A stretch of 8,154 nt of DNA from Thermococci archaeon (GCA_003660485.1 QMUI01000032.1:1-8154), one strand, 5' to 3'. Shown: positions 1 to 6,618, numbered from the stretch's first letter. Notes: generated by a model not told the origin, from the letters alone. Numbers and translations: made by a program.

Positions 1-202
1 CTTCACCAGCTAAAACATCATGAAGAGTTATTGGTATATCTTCCATTCCAAGAATGAGGCTTAGATTTGCCATTGTTATATCTGCATCAATAAGTATAAC
101 TTCTTTTCCAAATTGAGCTAGGGCAACACCAATATTAGCGACAGTTGTGGTTTTACCTGTACCTCCCTTCCCTGATGCAAAAACTATTGAGCGGCCTTCC
201 AC
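1..202 (-). CDS. MinD/ParA-family P-loop ATPase, N-terminal part (cut by window edge)
   Basis: The first 67 codons of a gene leaving the window at its left edge are visible. Residues 11-19 form the deviant Walker A motif GKGGTGKTT, with the extra lysine (K12) typical of the MinD/ParA/Mrp class. Residues 35-47 ([13 protein letters not shown]) form the A' motif, followed by the MinD-like segment LHDVLAGE. Family members are ATP-dependent dimeric switches that position proteins, chromosomes or surface machines at the membrane. The start is a GTG at 200-202, preceded by a GGGGGGAT ribosome-binding sequence 4 bases away; the ATG at 214-216 is out of frame. Pyrococcus has several MinD paralogues, and this fragment differs from the P. 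furiosus MinD of known structure as I remember it, so I assign family only. The membrane-targeting C-terminus lies outside the window. The gene is divergent from the small gene at 332. Confidence 0.88.
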   Translation of the reverse strand, partial: MEGRSIVFASGKGGTGKTTTVANIGVALAQFGKEVILIDADITMANLSLILGMEDIPITLHDVLAGE

Positions 203-293
203 GTTAATCCCCCCATGGTGAATTAAAGTGTCTTACCAGTTTTTTGAACTTTTAAGTTAAATATCTTTCTCTTCCCTTTGTTTGCGAAGAGGA

Positions 294-304
294 AAAAGTA
301 TATG
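294..304 (+). promoter_or_regulatory. TATA box for the small gene at 332
   Basis: The AAAAGTATATG stretch is centred about 33 bases before the ATG at 332. Archaeal transcription normally starts about 25 bases after the TATA centre, so initiation is expected near 324. That leaves only some 8 bases of leader and no ribosome-binding sequence, so the mRNA is probably nearly leaderless. This is inferred from motif and spacing only. The rest of the 129-base divergent gap is AT-rich and must also hold the promoter of the minus-strand ATPase gene, possibly the CTTAAAAG at 250-257 read on the minus strand. Confidence 0.45.
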
Positions 305-331
305 AAGGTCACCCAATATGGATAAATTAGT

Positions 332-721
332 ATGGGGGAAAAGAAAAAACCAATTGATGAACTTCCTTGGCAGGAGTACGAGATTAAAGAGTTCAAGGAA
401 AAGTTTCCCGCGTTAGCTAAGGAGCTTGAGGGGAGTGAAGGTGTGGGAATATCTGGAATAAGGCTTGATGAGTATCAAGTACTACTAGAAGAGGAAGAAG
501 ACAAGATAGATTTTTCGGGGTACAATCCAACGATAATAGACTTTCTCAGGAGATGTGAGACTGATGAAGAGGCCCTAGAAATAATAAACTGGATGGAAAA
601 GCAAGGGGAAATAACTCCAGAGATGGCGAAGCAACTTAGGGTAACTTTAGTTCATAAAGGAGTAAGGGCTTTTGGGCCTAAAAAAGAGTGGGGTTGGTAC
701 GAGAGGCATGGAAAACACTAA
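332..721 (+). CDS. Small conserved archaeal protein of unknown function (DUF2095-like)
   Basis: This 129-residue protein has no signal peptide or membrane segment and is presumably cytosolic. The N-terminal half is rich in acidic residues (run EEEED near residues 53-57). The middle segment [12 protein letters not shown] (about 64-75) leads into a helical stretch, and the C-terminus carries the motif [20 protein letters not shown]. From memory this tail resembles the archaeal family DUF2095, whose function is not known; that assignment is recall, not a search. The ATG at 332 is favoured because the TATA-like box places transcription initiation just before it, and the ATG at 318 is out of frame. 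Its TAA stop overlaps the stop of the convergent AMP phosphorylase gene by 4 bases. Nothing in the sequence shows an enzymatic motif, so no function is proposed. Confidence 0.8.
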   Translation: MGEKKKPIDELPWQEYEIKEFKEKFPALAKELEGSEGVGISGIRLDEYQVLLEEEEDKIDFSGYNPTIIDFLRRCETDEEALEIINWMEKQGEITPEMAKQLRVTLVHKGVRAFGPKKEWGWYERHGKH

Positions 722-2229
722 AGATTACCAACAACTTGAAGTACCATTCCCTCTATTCTTATAGGCTCAAGACGTCTGGCGAGAATTATCGCTTTGTCTA
801 ACTTCCCCTCACTCTCGGCATGGATTGTGAAAAGGGGATCACCCTCCTTCACTTTTTCTCCAACTTTGACATGTAGCATGATTCCTGCACCTTTATCTTC
901 AGGAGCTCCGGCTTCCCTTGCTATGGCAGTTATTGCCTTGTTGTCTATTGCCGTTACATATCCATTTGATTGGGCGTGAATGGTGTATGTTTTGTCTCCT
1001 ATTGGAATGTCCTCTGGTTTTATGTCTGGATTTCCACCTTGCTCCTCTATGATTTCTCTCATCTTCTGATAAGCCTTTCCGCTCTCCAGAATTTCTCTCG
1101 CAACTTTTCTTCCCATGCCTTTTGCCGCTACTCCCCCCATCTCCAGCAAAATCCCTGCTAATCCAATGGCCTTTTCGACTAGGCTTCCTGGTCCTTTTCC
1201 TGTCATTAGGGTTTGTAAGGCTTCCTTTGCTTCTAAGGCTGGTCCAATTGTGTGACCTATTGGTTGCCCGCCATAGGTAATTGCAACTTCCACATACTGC
1301 CCTAGCCTTTTACCTAGTTCGATAAAGTCTTTTGCAAGGGATCTCGCTTCTTCCATTGTCTCAACTTTCACACCCTTTCCTGTGGGGATATCAATAAGTA
1401 TGTACTGGCTTCCTATTGCGTACTTCTTGGACATTATACTGGCAAGCATTAATCCCCTTGGATCTAGACTAAGTCTTCTTTCAACGTGGATAGTTAAGTC
1501 ATCAGCAGGTGCTAAGTTGAGTGCTCCGCCCCACACTAAGCATGCTCCTATCTTCTCTACTATCCTTTTTATTTCATCTAGACCTAACGTCACATTTGTT
1601 AATACCTCAACAACGTCTGCAGTTCCAGCAGCGCTTGTGATTGCTCTTGAGCTTGTTTTTGGTATTGTTAATCCAGCTGCTGCCACTATTGGGACAACAA
1701 TGACGTTTGTTTTGTTACCTGGCACACCGCCTATGCTGTGGACATCCATAATCGGCTTCCTGTCAATGTCAAGCATATCACCAGTTTCCGCCATTGCTAT
1801 GGTTAGTGCTGCAATCTCATCCATGTCTAACCCGTTTATTTCAAGTGCAGTTACAAAAGCACTTATTTCAGTATTTCTGAGTTTTCTGTCTACTATATCT
1901 TTGACTATAGTTTCTATTTCCACTTTTCTAAGTTTCTCTCCCTTCATTTTTTTCTTTATGTATCTAACGCTCTCAGGGGTGCCTGCTGGTGATAAGGCCA
2001 CAGTTTCTCCCTCAGAAAATTGGTGGCTCTCTAGGATATCCTTAGATAGTCCTATTTCACCTGCTTCAACAAAATCGCTTATCGCGGCGCTTCCATATAT
2101 AGATTTTTTTCCACTTTCAATTCTGATTAAGTCATTTGGGTGTATCTTCCACTCTTGGGCATCTTTGGGATTTATGAAAATAGTAAATCCTCCTGTCTTT
2201 ACTCCGAGAATCCTAACTTTGGCCCTCAT
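718..2229 (-). CDS. deoA: AMP phosphorylase (archaeal nucleoside 5'-monophosphate phosphorylase)
   Basis: The 503-residue protein belongs to the thymidine/pyrimidine phosphorylase family. The archaeal long form converts AMP (also CMP and UMP) plus phosphate to the free base and ribose 1,5-bisphosphate. An isomerase turns that product into ribulose 1,5-bisphosphate for type III RuBisCO. The family signature [16 protein letters not shown] is at residues 193-208, and the phosphate-binding segment [11 protein letters not shown] is at 164-174. An N-terminal domain of about 84 residues, absent from bacterial thymidine phosphorylase, marks the AMP-phosphorylase type and is linked in the family to large multimers. 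The length matches the 503 residues I recall for the Thermococcus kodakarensis enzyme. The ATG at 2227-2229 is chosen because AGGTGA lies 5 bases before it; the in-frame GTG at 2236-2238 is part of that ribosome-binding site. The isomerase and RuBisCO genes are not in this window. Confidence 0.93.
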   Translation of the reverse strand: MRAKVRILGVKTGGFTIFINPKDAQEWKIHPNDLIRIESGKKSIYGSAAISDFVEAGEIGLSKDILESHQFSEGETVALSPAGTPESVRYIKKKMKGEKLRKVEIETIVKDIVDRKLRNTEISAFVTALEINGLDMDEIAALTIAMAETGDMLDIDRKPIMDVHSIGGVPGNKTNVIVVPIVAAAGLTIPKTSSRAITSAAGTADVVEVLTNVTLGLDEIKRIVEKIGACLVWGGALNLAPADDLTIHVERRLSLDPRGLMLASIMSKKYAIGSQYILIDIPTGKGVKVETMEEARSLAKDFIELGKRLGQYVEVAITYGGQPIGHTIGPALEAKEALQTLMTGKGPGSLVEKAIGLAGILLEMGGVAAKGMGRKVAREILESGKAYQKMREIIEEQGGNPDIKPEDIPIGDKTYTIHAQSNGYVTAIDNKAITAIAREAGAPEDKGAGIMLHVKVGEKVKEGDPLFTIHAESEGKLDKAIILARRLEPIRIEGMVLQVVGNL

Positions 2230-2275
2230 TGCGTTCACCTGTAGTTTGAACTTTTATTAATGTGGAGATAAAGTT

Positions 2276-2923
2276 TTAGGATTTAATTAGTGTCTGCAAG
2301 AATCTCACGATATCAATGAGTTTGAAGTGTCCAGTTTCGACGTCATATCTAGTTGATATGGGAACTTCAACAATCCTGGCTCCCAACTTCTTAGCTTTTA
2401 TTAGGATTTCAGTTTCAACTTCATACCTATCGCTTGTAATTTTGGGGATGAACTCCTTCTTTACTGCCCTAAATCCGCTTTGGGAGTCCTCTATCCTTTC
2501 TCCCACCTTTAAGGATATGAGAGTTGAAGTTATCCAGTTGCTTAGTTTTCTTATAAGTGGTCTTTTTCCTTTTTTTACTATCCTCTTTCCAATGACGAAG
2601 TCAGCGTTCCCTTGAACAATTGGTTCTAGAAGCTTCGGTATTTCCTTTGGATTATGCTGACCATCTGCATCCATGAGGACTATTATATCCCCACTTGTTC
2701 TCTTTATGCCCTCTCTTAAGGCAGCACCTTTTCCCGAATTCCTTTCTAGTCGGATAACATTTACCCCGAACGATCTGGCGATTTCTGAGGTATTATCTTC
2801 TGATCCATCATCTACAACAATTACTTCATCTACGAAATCTGGAATTTTCGAAAGAACACTCCCTATTCTTTTCCCTTCATTATAGGCTGGAATGACTACG
2901 GTAATCTTGAAGCCCTTAAACAT
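2276..2923 (-). CDS. GT-A family 2 glycosyltransferase, dolichyl-phosphate sugar synthase-like
   Basis: This 215-residue protein has a GT-A fold signature: the nucleotide-binding start TVVIPAYNEG (residues 8-17), VIVVDDGSEDNT (34-45), the metal-binding DADGQH motif (85-90), and DSQSGFRAV (146-154), which is characteristic of dolichyl-phosphate mannose/glucose synthases. Such enzymes move a sugar from UDP- or GDP-sugar to a polyprenyl phosphate at the cytoplasmic membrane face, supplying glycan assembly. No C-terminal transmembrane segment is present, so it would be a soluble or peripheral member; the donor sugar cannot be deduced. A longer reading frame reaches 3016, but the ATG at 2921-2923 starts just before the first beta strand and sits about 25 bases after a TATA-like box with no ribosome-binding site, implying a leaderless mRNA. 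It lies 46 bases upstream of the AMP phosphorylase gene on the same strand and could be co-transcribed with it. Confidence 0.85.
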   Translation of the reverse strand: MFKGFKITVVIPAYNEGKRIGSVLSKIPDFVDEVIVVDDGSEDNTSEIARSFGVNVIRLERNSGKGAALREGIKRTSGDIIVLMDADGQHNPKEIPKLLEPIVQGNADFVIGKRIVKKGKRPLIRKLSNWITSTLISLKVGERIEDSQSGFRAVKKEFIPKITSDRYEVETEILIKAKKLGARIVEVPISTRYDVETGHFKLIDIVRFLQTLIKS

Positions 2924-2945
2924 GAAAAGACATTTAATGAGGTAC

Positions 2946-2955
2946 GTTAAATACG
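2946..2955. promoter_or_regulatory. TATA-like element in the divergent promoter region between glycosyltransferase and MoaD-like genes
   Basis: The element is GTTAAATACG on the plus strand and CGTATTTAAC on the minus strand. On the minus strand its centre is about 27 bases from the glycosyltransferase ATG, which fits a leaderless transcript. On the plus strand a second candidate, CATTTAAT at 2931-2938, would place initiation near 2960, just before the MoaD-like start. The two promoters must overlap within about 50 bases. This is inference from motif and spacing. Confidence 0.45.
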
Positions 2956-2969
2956 TTATGGGTGGTAGG

Positions 2970-3197
2970 GTGATTATAAAGCTTATGGGTTTATTTTCCC
3001 ACTTAGCTGGAGCCAAGGAGGTTGAAATAAAGATTGATGGAAAGAGAAGGGTAGGGGACGTCCTTAGGGAAGTTATACCTAGGTTTGACGAGGTAAAGGA
3101 GAAGATAATAATTATTAATGGAAAAGTAGCAACTGAGGACGCTGAGGTTAGTGATTGTGATGTTGTTAAGGTTATGCCAGTGCTTAGTGGGGGGTAG
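2970..3197 (+). CDS. MoaD/ThiS-like ubiquitin-fold sulfur carrier or SAMP-type modifier
   Basis: This 75-residue beta-grasp protein starts with a VIIKLMGLFSHLAG strand-turn typical of MoaD, contains the segment IIIINGKVA (about 46-54), and ends in VLSGG. The terminal Gly-Gly is the feature adenylated and thiocarboxylated by an E1-like MoeB/UbaA enzyme. Family roles are sulfur donor for molybdopterin/tungstopterin synthesis, tRNA thiolation, or covalent protein modification (archaeal SAMPs). The sequence does not decide between these. The GTG at 2970 is preferred because GGTGG lies 4 bases upstream and it begins at beta strand 1. The ATG at 2958 (79 residues, no ribosome-binding site) is the alternative, and ATG 2985 would cut the first strand. 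It lies 3 bases upstream of the CBS-domain gene, indicating an operon with it and the antiporter. No E1 or MoaE gene is in view. Confidence 0.8.
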   Translation: MIIKLMGLFSHLAGAKEVEIKIDGKRRVGDVLREVIPRFDEVKEKIIIINGKVATEDAEVSDCDVVKVMPVLSGG

Positions 3198-3200
3198 AGA

Positions 3201-3719
3201 ATGGATCTTGAGAGGGCTTTAAATGCTTTTCACTCTATGAAGGTAAGCCAGATAACTCCTCCCCTAGCGCAGATGCCAATTGTTGAAGAGAATTCACCGA
3301 TAATTGACATAATGAAGATACTCAGAACGAGGCATCATGTGTGGGTGGTAAACAATAAGGAAGATATGAAGCTGGTTGGTGTTGTTAGGTATCTTGATGT
3401 GATTGATATTCTGCTTCCCCCCAAGAGGGCAAGGCTGGGCATGATAAGCTCACTTTTTAAGTCAATAATGGGAGGCGCTGAGAAAGCCGGAGATATTATG
3501 GAAAGGAACGTTTTAACTATTGAAGAAGATGCTACGGTGCTTGAGGCTCTTGAAAAAATGAAAAGGTATAGAGTTGGCATATTGGCCCTAGTTGATTATG
3601 AAGGCAGATTAAAAGGAGAGATAAGTCTTAGGCTTTTAATAACGGAATTTCTTAGGTTAATAAGGGTGGGGGGTGAAGAATGGAAGCAGCAACGTGGATC
3701 CTCTTCACACTCGGAGTAG
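3201..3719 (+). CDS. Two-CBS-domain protein, probable regulator of the adjacent antiporter
   Basis: The 172-residue cytosolic protein consists of a CBS pair (Bateman module). The first domain spans about residues 14-73 (VSQITPP ... VRYLDVIDIL), and the second about 97-153 (GDIMERNVLTIEEDATVLEAL ... ISLRLLITEF). A basic linker of about 20 residues joins them. CBS pairs bind AMP, ATP, S-adenosylmethionine or similar ligands and control attached or partner proteins; the ligand here is not visible. A GGGGGGT ribosome-binding site lies 5 bases before the ATG. The 3' end overlaps the antiporter gene by 40 bases in another frame, so the tail after about residue 158 (hydrophilic, ending SSSHSE) is constrained by the antiporter start and may carry no function of its own. 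The tight coupling suggests the pair works as a sensor and transporter, by analogy with CBS-regulated transporters. Confidence 0.88.
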   Translation: MDLERALNAFHSMKVSQITPPLAQMPIVEENSPIIDIMKILRTRHHVWVVNNKEDMKLVGVVRYLDVIDILLPPKRARLGMISSLFKSIMGGAEKAGDIMERNVLTIEEDATVLEALEKMKRYRVGILALVDYEGRLKGEISLRLLITEFLRLIRVGGEEWKQQRGSSSHSE

Positions 3720-4960
3720 CTGTGATGCTGGCAAAGATCGGAGATTCAATAGTTGAGAGGTTTGGACTTCCTGGGGTATTGGGCGAGCTTTTAATGGGTA
3801 TGCTCTTAGGTAATCTTGTTTACTTTGGTATTGTGAGTGAGAAGTACCTTCCGATAACAATGGGATCTAGTGAAGTTATAGACTTCCTGGCAAAGCTTGG
3901 AATAATATTTCTCCTATTCTTGGGAGCCCTTGATACTGATATTAAGCAATTGAAAAAAACTGGGGTTACAGCGACTGTTTCTACTCTTCTTGGAGTTTTT
4001 GTCCCTCTTGTAATGGGATACTACGCTTTAAGGTGGATGGGATATGACTATAGGGAGGCCTTTGCTGGTGGTGTTCTGTTAACCGCGACGAGCATAGGTT
4101 TAACCGTTAGGGTAATGATGGATCTCGGTGTTCTAAGGAGTGAAGTTGGAGCAGCATCACTAAGCGCAAGTGTTATGGATGACTTTCTTGGGATTGCCTT
4201 GATAATATTTGCAGTTGGGAGTGGCTCCCTTCTAGGTTTGGGTGTTAAAATAGTGTTATTTTTCATGATCACTGGGGTGCTAGGATGGTACTTCATAGAC
4301 TATTATGTTAAATTTGCTGAAAAATTACGAGTAGAGAAGGGCATTCTTGGGATGATTGTAGGTATGATGTTTTTATTCGCGGCTTTAGCAGAAGGATGGT
4401 TTGCTGCTGCAATAGAGGGAGCCTTTATGATGGGTTTAATACTTTCGAAGTTGCCAGAAGGTAAGAGAATAATGGAAGAGATAAAAAGTATTGGATATGG
4501 GTTTTTGATCCCAATATTCTTTGTGCACACAGGTGCAATGCTCAATCTAAAAGTATTTGGAAATGTCGATGCCCTTAAGCTCGCTTTTGTATTAAGTGCT
4601 ATTGCAATAATAGGAAAAATTGCTGGAAGAGGATTTGGGGCTTGGATAACTGCTTGGGGTCGAGGGAAAAGCTTTCTCTTAACTCGTGAAAACTTTAAAA
4701 TGTCCCTTCAAATGGGTATTGGATCAATTCCTAGAACTGAGGTTGCCTTAGTAGATTTAATGGTTGCGATCCATGCTGGGGCAATTTCACCTGATGATGC
4801 TCCAAAGTTCATTGCGGCAACCTTAATATTTATTACTGTCTCAGTGATTGTGACACCCCCCTTATTAAAGTGGGCATTTAGAGAAGAAGTTGAGAAACAA
4901 AAACGGGCTAAAATGGAGATTAGAAAAGAAAGAATAGAAAGGAAAAAGAGAGCCCGATGA
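3680..4960 (+). CDS. CPA2-family cation/proton antiporter (NapA/Kef type)
   Basis: This 426-residue integral membrane protein has about 12-13 hydrophobic segments over residues 5-398. Family marks are LPGVLGELLMGMLLGN (30-45), GIIFLLFLGALDTD (74-87), TATSIGLTVRVM (135-146), the paired aspartates in VMDDFLGI (D167-D168), which form the ion-binding site of electrogenic members, and IPRTEVAL (350-357). Lys313, in IGKIAGRGFGAW, may be the lysine that pairs with the ion-binding aspartate in NapA. The protein probably exchanges Na+ (or K+) for H+ across the cytoplasmic membrane. It lacks the C-terminal nucleotide-binding (RCK/TrkA-N) domain of Kef proteins and ends instead in a highly basic tail (401-426). 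Regulation may therefore come from the separate CBS protein encoded directly upstream. The start ATG follows a strong GGGGGGTGA ribosome-binding site by 3 bases. Its stop codon lies inside a candidate C/D guide RNA. Confidence 0.9.
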   Translation: MEAATWILFTLGVAVMLAKIGDSIVERFGLPGVLGELLMGMLLGNLVYFGIVSEKYLPITMGSSEVIDFLAKLGIIFLLFLGALDTDIKQLKKTGVTATVSTLLGVFVPLVMGYYALRWMGYDYREAFAGGVLLTATSIGLTVRVMMDLGVLRSEVGAASLSASVMDDFLGIALIIFAVGSGSLLGLGVKIVLFFMITGVLGWYFIDYYVKFAEKLRVEKGILGMIVGMMFLFAALAEGWFAAAIEGAFMMGLILSKLPEGKRIMEEIKSIGYGFLIPIFFVHTGAMLNLKVFGNVDALKLAFVLSAIAIIGKIAGRGFGAWITAWGRGKSFLLTRENFKMSLQMGIGSIPRTEVALVDLMVAIHAGAISPDDAPKFIAATLIFITVSVIVTPPLLKWAFREEVEKQKRAKMEIRKERIERKKRAR

Positions 4961-5011
4961 TTGGAAAAGGAGTGAGCTGATTTATGATGATCGACTTCTC
5001 GCTGAGGGCTC
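4950..5011 (+). ncRNA. Candidate box C/D guide sRNA overlapping the antiporter 3' end
   Basis: Boxes in order are: C-like ATGATTG (4957-4963), a 13-base guide, D' CTGA (4977-4980), a 3-base TTT spacer, perfect C' ATGATGA (4984-4990), an 11-base guide, and D CTGA (5002-5005). GAGCCC (4950-4955) pairs with GGGCTC (5006-5011). That stem plus the 3-base bulge 4956-4958 and the tandem sheared G-A pairs gives kink-turn geometry for L7Ae binding. Weak points are the U-C opposition where a G-C pair is usual (4962 with 5002) and uneven guide lengths. Archaeal C/D RNAs guide 2'-O-methylation by fibrillarin at the base pairing with the fifth guide nucleotide before D or D'. The predicted target sequences are CGAGAAGUCGA (D guide, fifth base) and CUCACUCCUUUUC (D' guide, fifth base). 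I could not place either in rRNA. The antiporter stop codon (4958-4960) lies within the C box. Confidence 0.6.
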
Positions 5012-5195
5012 GTTCTTTTGCCCCAACAAATTCACGAACGTTAAAGTTCTTGTATGTGCATTGATGCATGTAAAATTCATGATTTTATAACTTCTTTTGC
5101 CAAAACGTTTGTTCTACTTGGAATTTTCTACTGAAATAGATTTTACATCCGAGAGCTCAATGAACAAAAGGATTCTCACCCTTATTTACCGAAAG
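5012..5195. other. Intergenic stretch upstream of gdhA
   Basis: Between the candidate guide RNA and the gdhA promoter there is no convincing gene. It contains a ten-base direct repeat, TTCTTTTGCC, at 5013-5022 and 5092-5101; an inverted GAAC/GTTC pair at 5036-5049; a GCATTGATGC near-palindrome around 5058-5067; and an isolated TATA-like ATTTTATAA at 5082-5090 with no reading frame placed to use it. A 30-codon ATG frame from 5160 runs through the gdhA TATA box and is not credible. Confidence 0.35.
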
Positions 5196-5204
5196 TTTTA
5201 TATA
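5196..5204 (+). promoter_or_regulatory. gdhA promoter TATA box
   Basis: TTTTATATA preceded by the purine-rich GAAAG (5191-5195, a BRE-like TFB recognition element) is a near-consensus strong archaeal promoter. Transcription is expected to start near 5225, giving a leader of about 30 bases that carries the ribosome-binding sequence GGGGTGGTGA (5243-5252). The P. furiosus gdh promoter is a standard strong template for archaeal transcription in vitro, which fits this element. Confidence 0.88.
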
Positions 5205-5254
5205 GTCTACTGTTCAAACCTGTATCGCCAATCGACTAAATTGGGGTGGTGAAC

Positions 5255-6517
5255 ATGGTTGAGCAAGACCCTTATGAGATTGTTATTAAGCAACTTGAGA
5301 GGGCTGCTCAGTATATGGAGATAAGTGAGGAGGCCCTTGAGTTCTTGAAGAGGCCCCAGAGGATTGTTGAGGTCTCAATTCCGGTAGAGATGGATGATGG
5401 TACTGTCAAAGTATTCACAGGATTTAGAGTCCAGCACAACTGGGCTAGAGGTCCAACCAAGGGCGGAATTAGGTGGCACCCAGAGGAGACCCTCAGTACA
5501 GTTAAGGCTCTCGCTGCTTGGATGACTTGGAAGACTGCTGTTATGGATCTCCCATATGGTGGAGGTAAGGGTGGAATTATAGTTGATCCCAAGAAGCTCT
5601 CAGACAGGGAGAAGGAGAGGCTCGCTAGAGGATACATAAGGGCAATTTACGATGTCATAAGCCCATACGAGGACATTCCAGCTCCTGACGTTTACACTAA
5701 CCCACAGATCATGGCATGGATGATGGACGAGTACGAGACCATAAGCAGGAGGAAGACTCCCGCATTCGGTATCATAACAGGAAAGCCACTCAGCATTGGA
5801 GGTTCACTTGGTAGAATTGAGGCTACAGCAAGAGGTGCCTCATACACCATAAGAGAGGCTGCAAAGGTTCTCGGTTGGGATGACCTTAAGGGCAAGACAA
5901 TCGCAATCCAGGGTTACGGTAACGCGGGTTACTACCTCGCCAAGATAATGAGCGAAGACTTTGGAATGAAGGTCGTTGCAGTTAGCGACAGCAAGGGTGG
6001 AATTTACAACCCCGATGGCCTCAACGCTGACGAAGTTCTCAAGTGGAAGAAGGAGCACGGTAGCGTTAAGGACTTCCCAGGAGCAACCAACATAACAAAT
6101 GAGGAGCTTCTCGAGCTTGAGGTCGACGTACTAGCTCCAGCCGCAATTGAAGAAGTTATAACTAAGAAGAACGCCGACAACATAAAGGCCAAGATCGTCG
6201 CTGAGGTTGCAAACGGTCCAGTTACACCAGAGGCTGACGAAATACTCTTCGAAAAGGGAATCCTTCAGATCCCAGACTTCCTCTGTAACGCAGGTGGAGT
6301 TACAGTCAGTTACTTCGAGTGGGTTCAGAACATAACTGGCTACTACTGGACAATAGAGGAAGTCAGGGAGAGGCTTGACAAGAAGATGACCAAGGCATTC
6401 TACGATGTCTACAACACTGCAAAAGAGAAGAACATCCACATGAGAGACGCAGCTTACGTTGTTGCAGTCCAGAGAGTCTACCAGGCAATGCTTGACCGCG
6501 GTTGGGTTAAGCACTGA
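5255..6517 (+). CDS. gdhA: Glutamate dehydrogenase, NAD(P)-dependent, hexameric
   Basis: The 420-residue enzyme catalyses reversible oxidative deamination of glutamate to 2-oxoglutarate and ammonia with NAD(P)+. It is a major abundant cytosolic protein of Pyrococcus and links amino-acid catabolism to carbon metabolism. The family signature [14 protein letters not shown] spans residues 99-112 with catalytic Lys105. Other active-site residues are Lys69 (GPTKGGIR), Lys93 (TWKTA) and probably Asp145. The Rossmann motif GYGNAG is at 220-225. Sequence and length match P. furiosus Gdh almost throughout as I recall it. The ATG at 5255 is chosen over the in-frame GTG at 5246 because that GTG lies within the ribosome-binding sequence GGTGGTGA. 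Codons differ from neighbouring genes: many AAG, GAG, CTC, TAC and AAC, the usual mark of very high expression. A T-rich tract follows the stop, so it is probably monocistronic. Confidence 0.98.
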   Translation: MVEQDPYEIVIKQLERAAQYMEISEEALEFLKRPQRIVEVSIPVEMDDGTVKVFTGFRVQHNWARGPTKGGIRWHPEETLSTVKALAAWMTWKTAVMDLPYGGGKGGIIVDPKKLSDREKERLARGYIRAIYDVISPYEDIPAPDVYTNPQIMAWMMDEYETISRRKTPAFGIITGKPLSIGGSLGRIEATARGASYTIREAAKVLGWDDLKGKTIAIQGYGNAGYYLAKIMSEDFGMKVVAVSDSKGGIYNPDGLNADEVLKWKKEHGSVKDFPGATNITNEELLELEVDVLAPAAIEEVITKKNADNIKAKIVAEVANGPVTPEADEILFEKGILQIPDFLCNAGGVTVSYFEWVQNITGYYWTIEEVRERLDKKMTKAFYDVYNTAKEKNIHMRDAAYVVAVQRVYQAMLDRGWVKH

Positions 6518-6556
6518 TTTCTCTTCTTTCGATTTTCTAATTAATTCTTGTATTTC
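6518..6556 (+). terminator. T-rich terminator after gdhA
   Basis: Directly after the gdhA stop codon comes a pyrimidine tract beginning TTTCTCTTCTTTCGATTTTC, with further T clusters to about 6556. Archaeal RNA polymerase terminates at such T runs on the non-template strand without needing a hairpin. No stem-loop is evident. The downstream gene has its own TATA box, supporting separation of the transcripts. Confidence 0.5.
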
Positions 6557-6610
6557 TGATAGCTTTCCCTACCTAATTCTGCAATTATCACAAACTTTAA
6601 AAACCAACAC

Positions 6611-6618
6611 TTTATATA
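6611..6618 (+). promoter_or_regulatory. lrpA promoter TATA box
   Basis: TTTATATA is centred 40 bases before the lrpA ATG, so initiation is expected near 6640 with a leader of about 15 bases containing the ribosome-binding sequence AGGTGG (6641-6646). In P. furiosus, LrpA represses its own gene by binding just downstream of the TATA box, over the start of transcription. Confidence 0.8.

Noticed and set aside
1382..2260. Long open frame on the plus strand (292 codons) opposite AMP phosphorylase
   Set aside because: It is the antisense shadow of a gene with clear family motifs; its translation is low-complexity Ser/Ile/Leu-rich and has no ribosome-binding site.
2924..3016. N-terminal extension of the glycosyltransferase to 3016
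   Set aside because: It would cover the divergent promoter and the MoaD-like start, and adds 31 residues before the conserved beta strand; the ATG at 2923 fits the TATA spacing and family length.
4790..4800. CTGATGATG inside the antiporter gene as another C/D RNA
   Set aside because: No matching D box, second box pair or closing stem at suitable distances; it is explained by coding sequence.
5036..5049. GAAC/GTTC inverted repeat as a terminator hairpin or operator
   Set aside because: Arms of only four bases with a six-base loop in AT-rich DNA are expected by chance.
5160..5252. 30-codon ATG reading frame just upstream of gdhA, a possible leader peptide
   Set aside because: It begins upstream of and runs through the gdhA TATA box, so most of it is not in the gdhA mRNA; it has no ribosome-binding site and no recognisable sequence.
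6131..6514. 127-codon minus-strand frame opposite gdhA
   Set aside because: It is an antisense shadow created by the strong codon bias of gdhA; no promoter, ribosome-binding site or family similarity.
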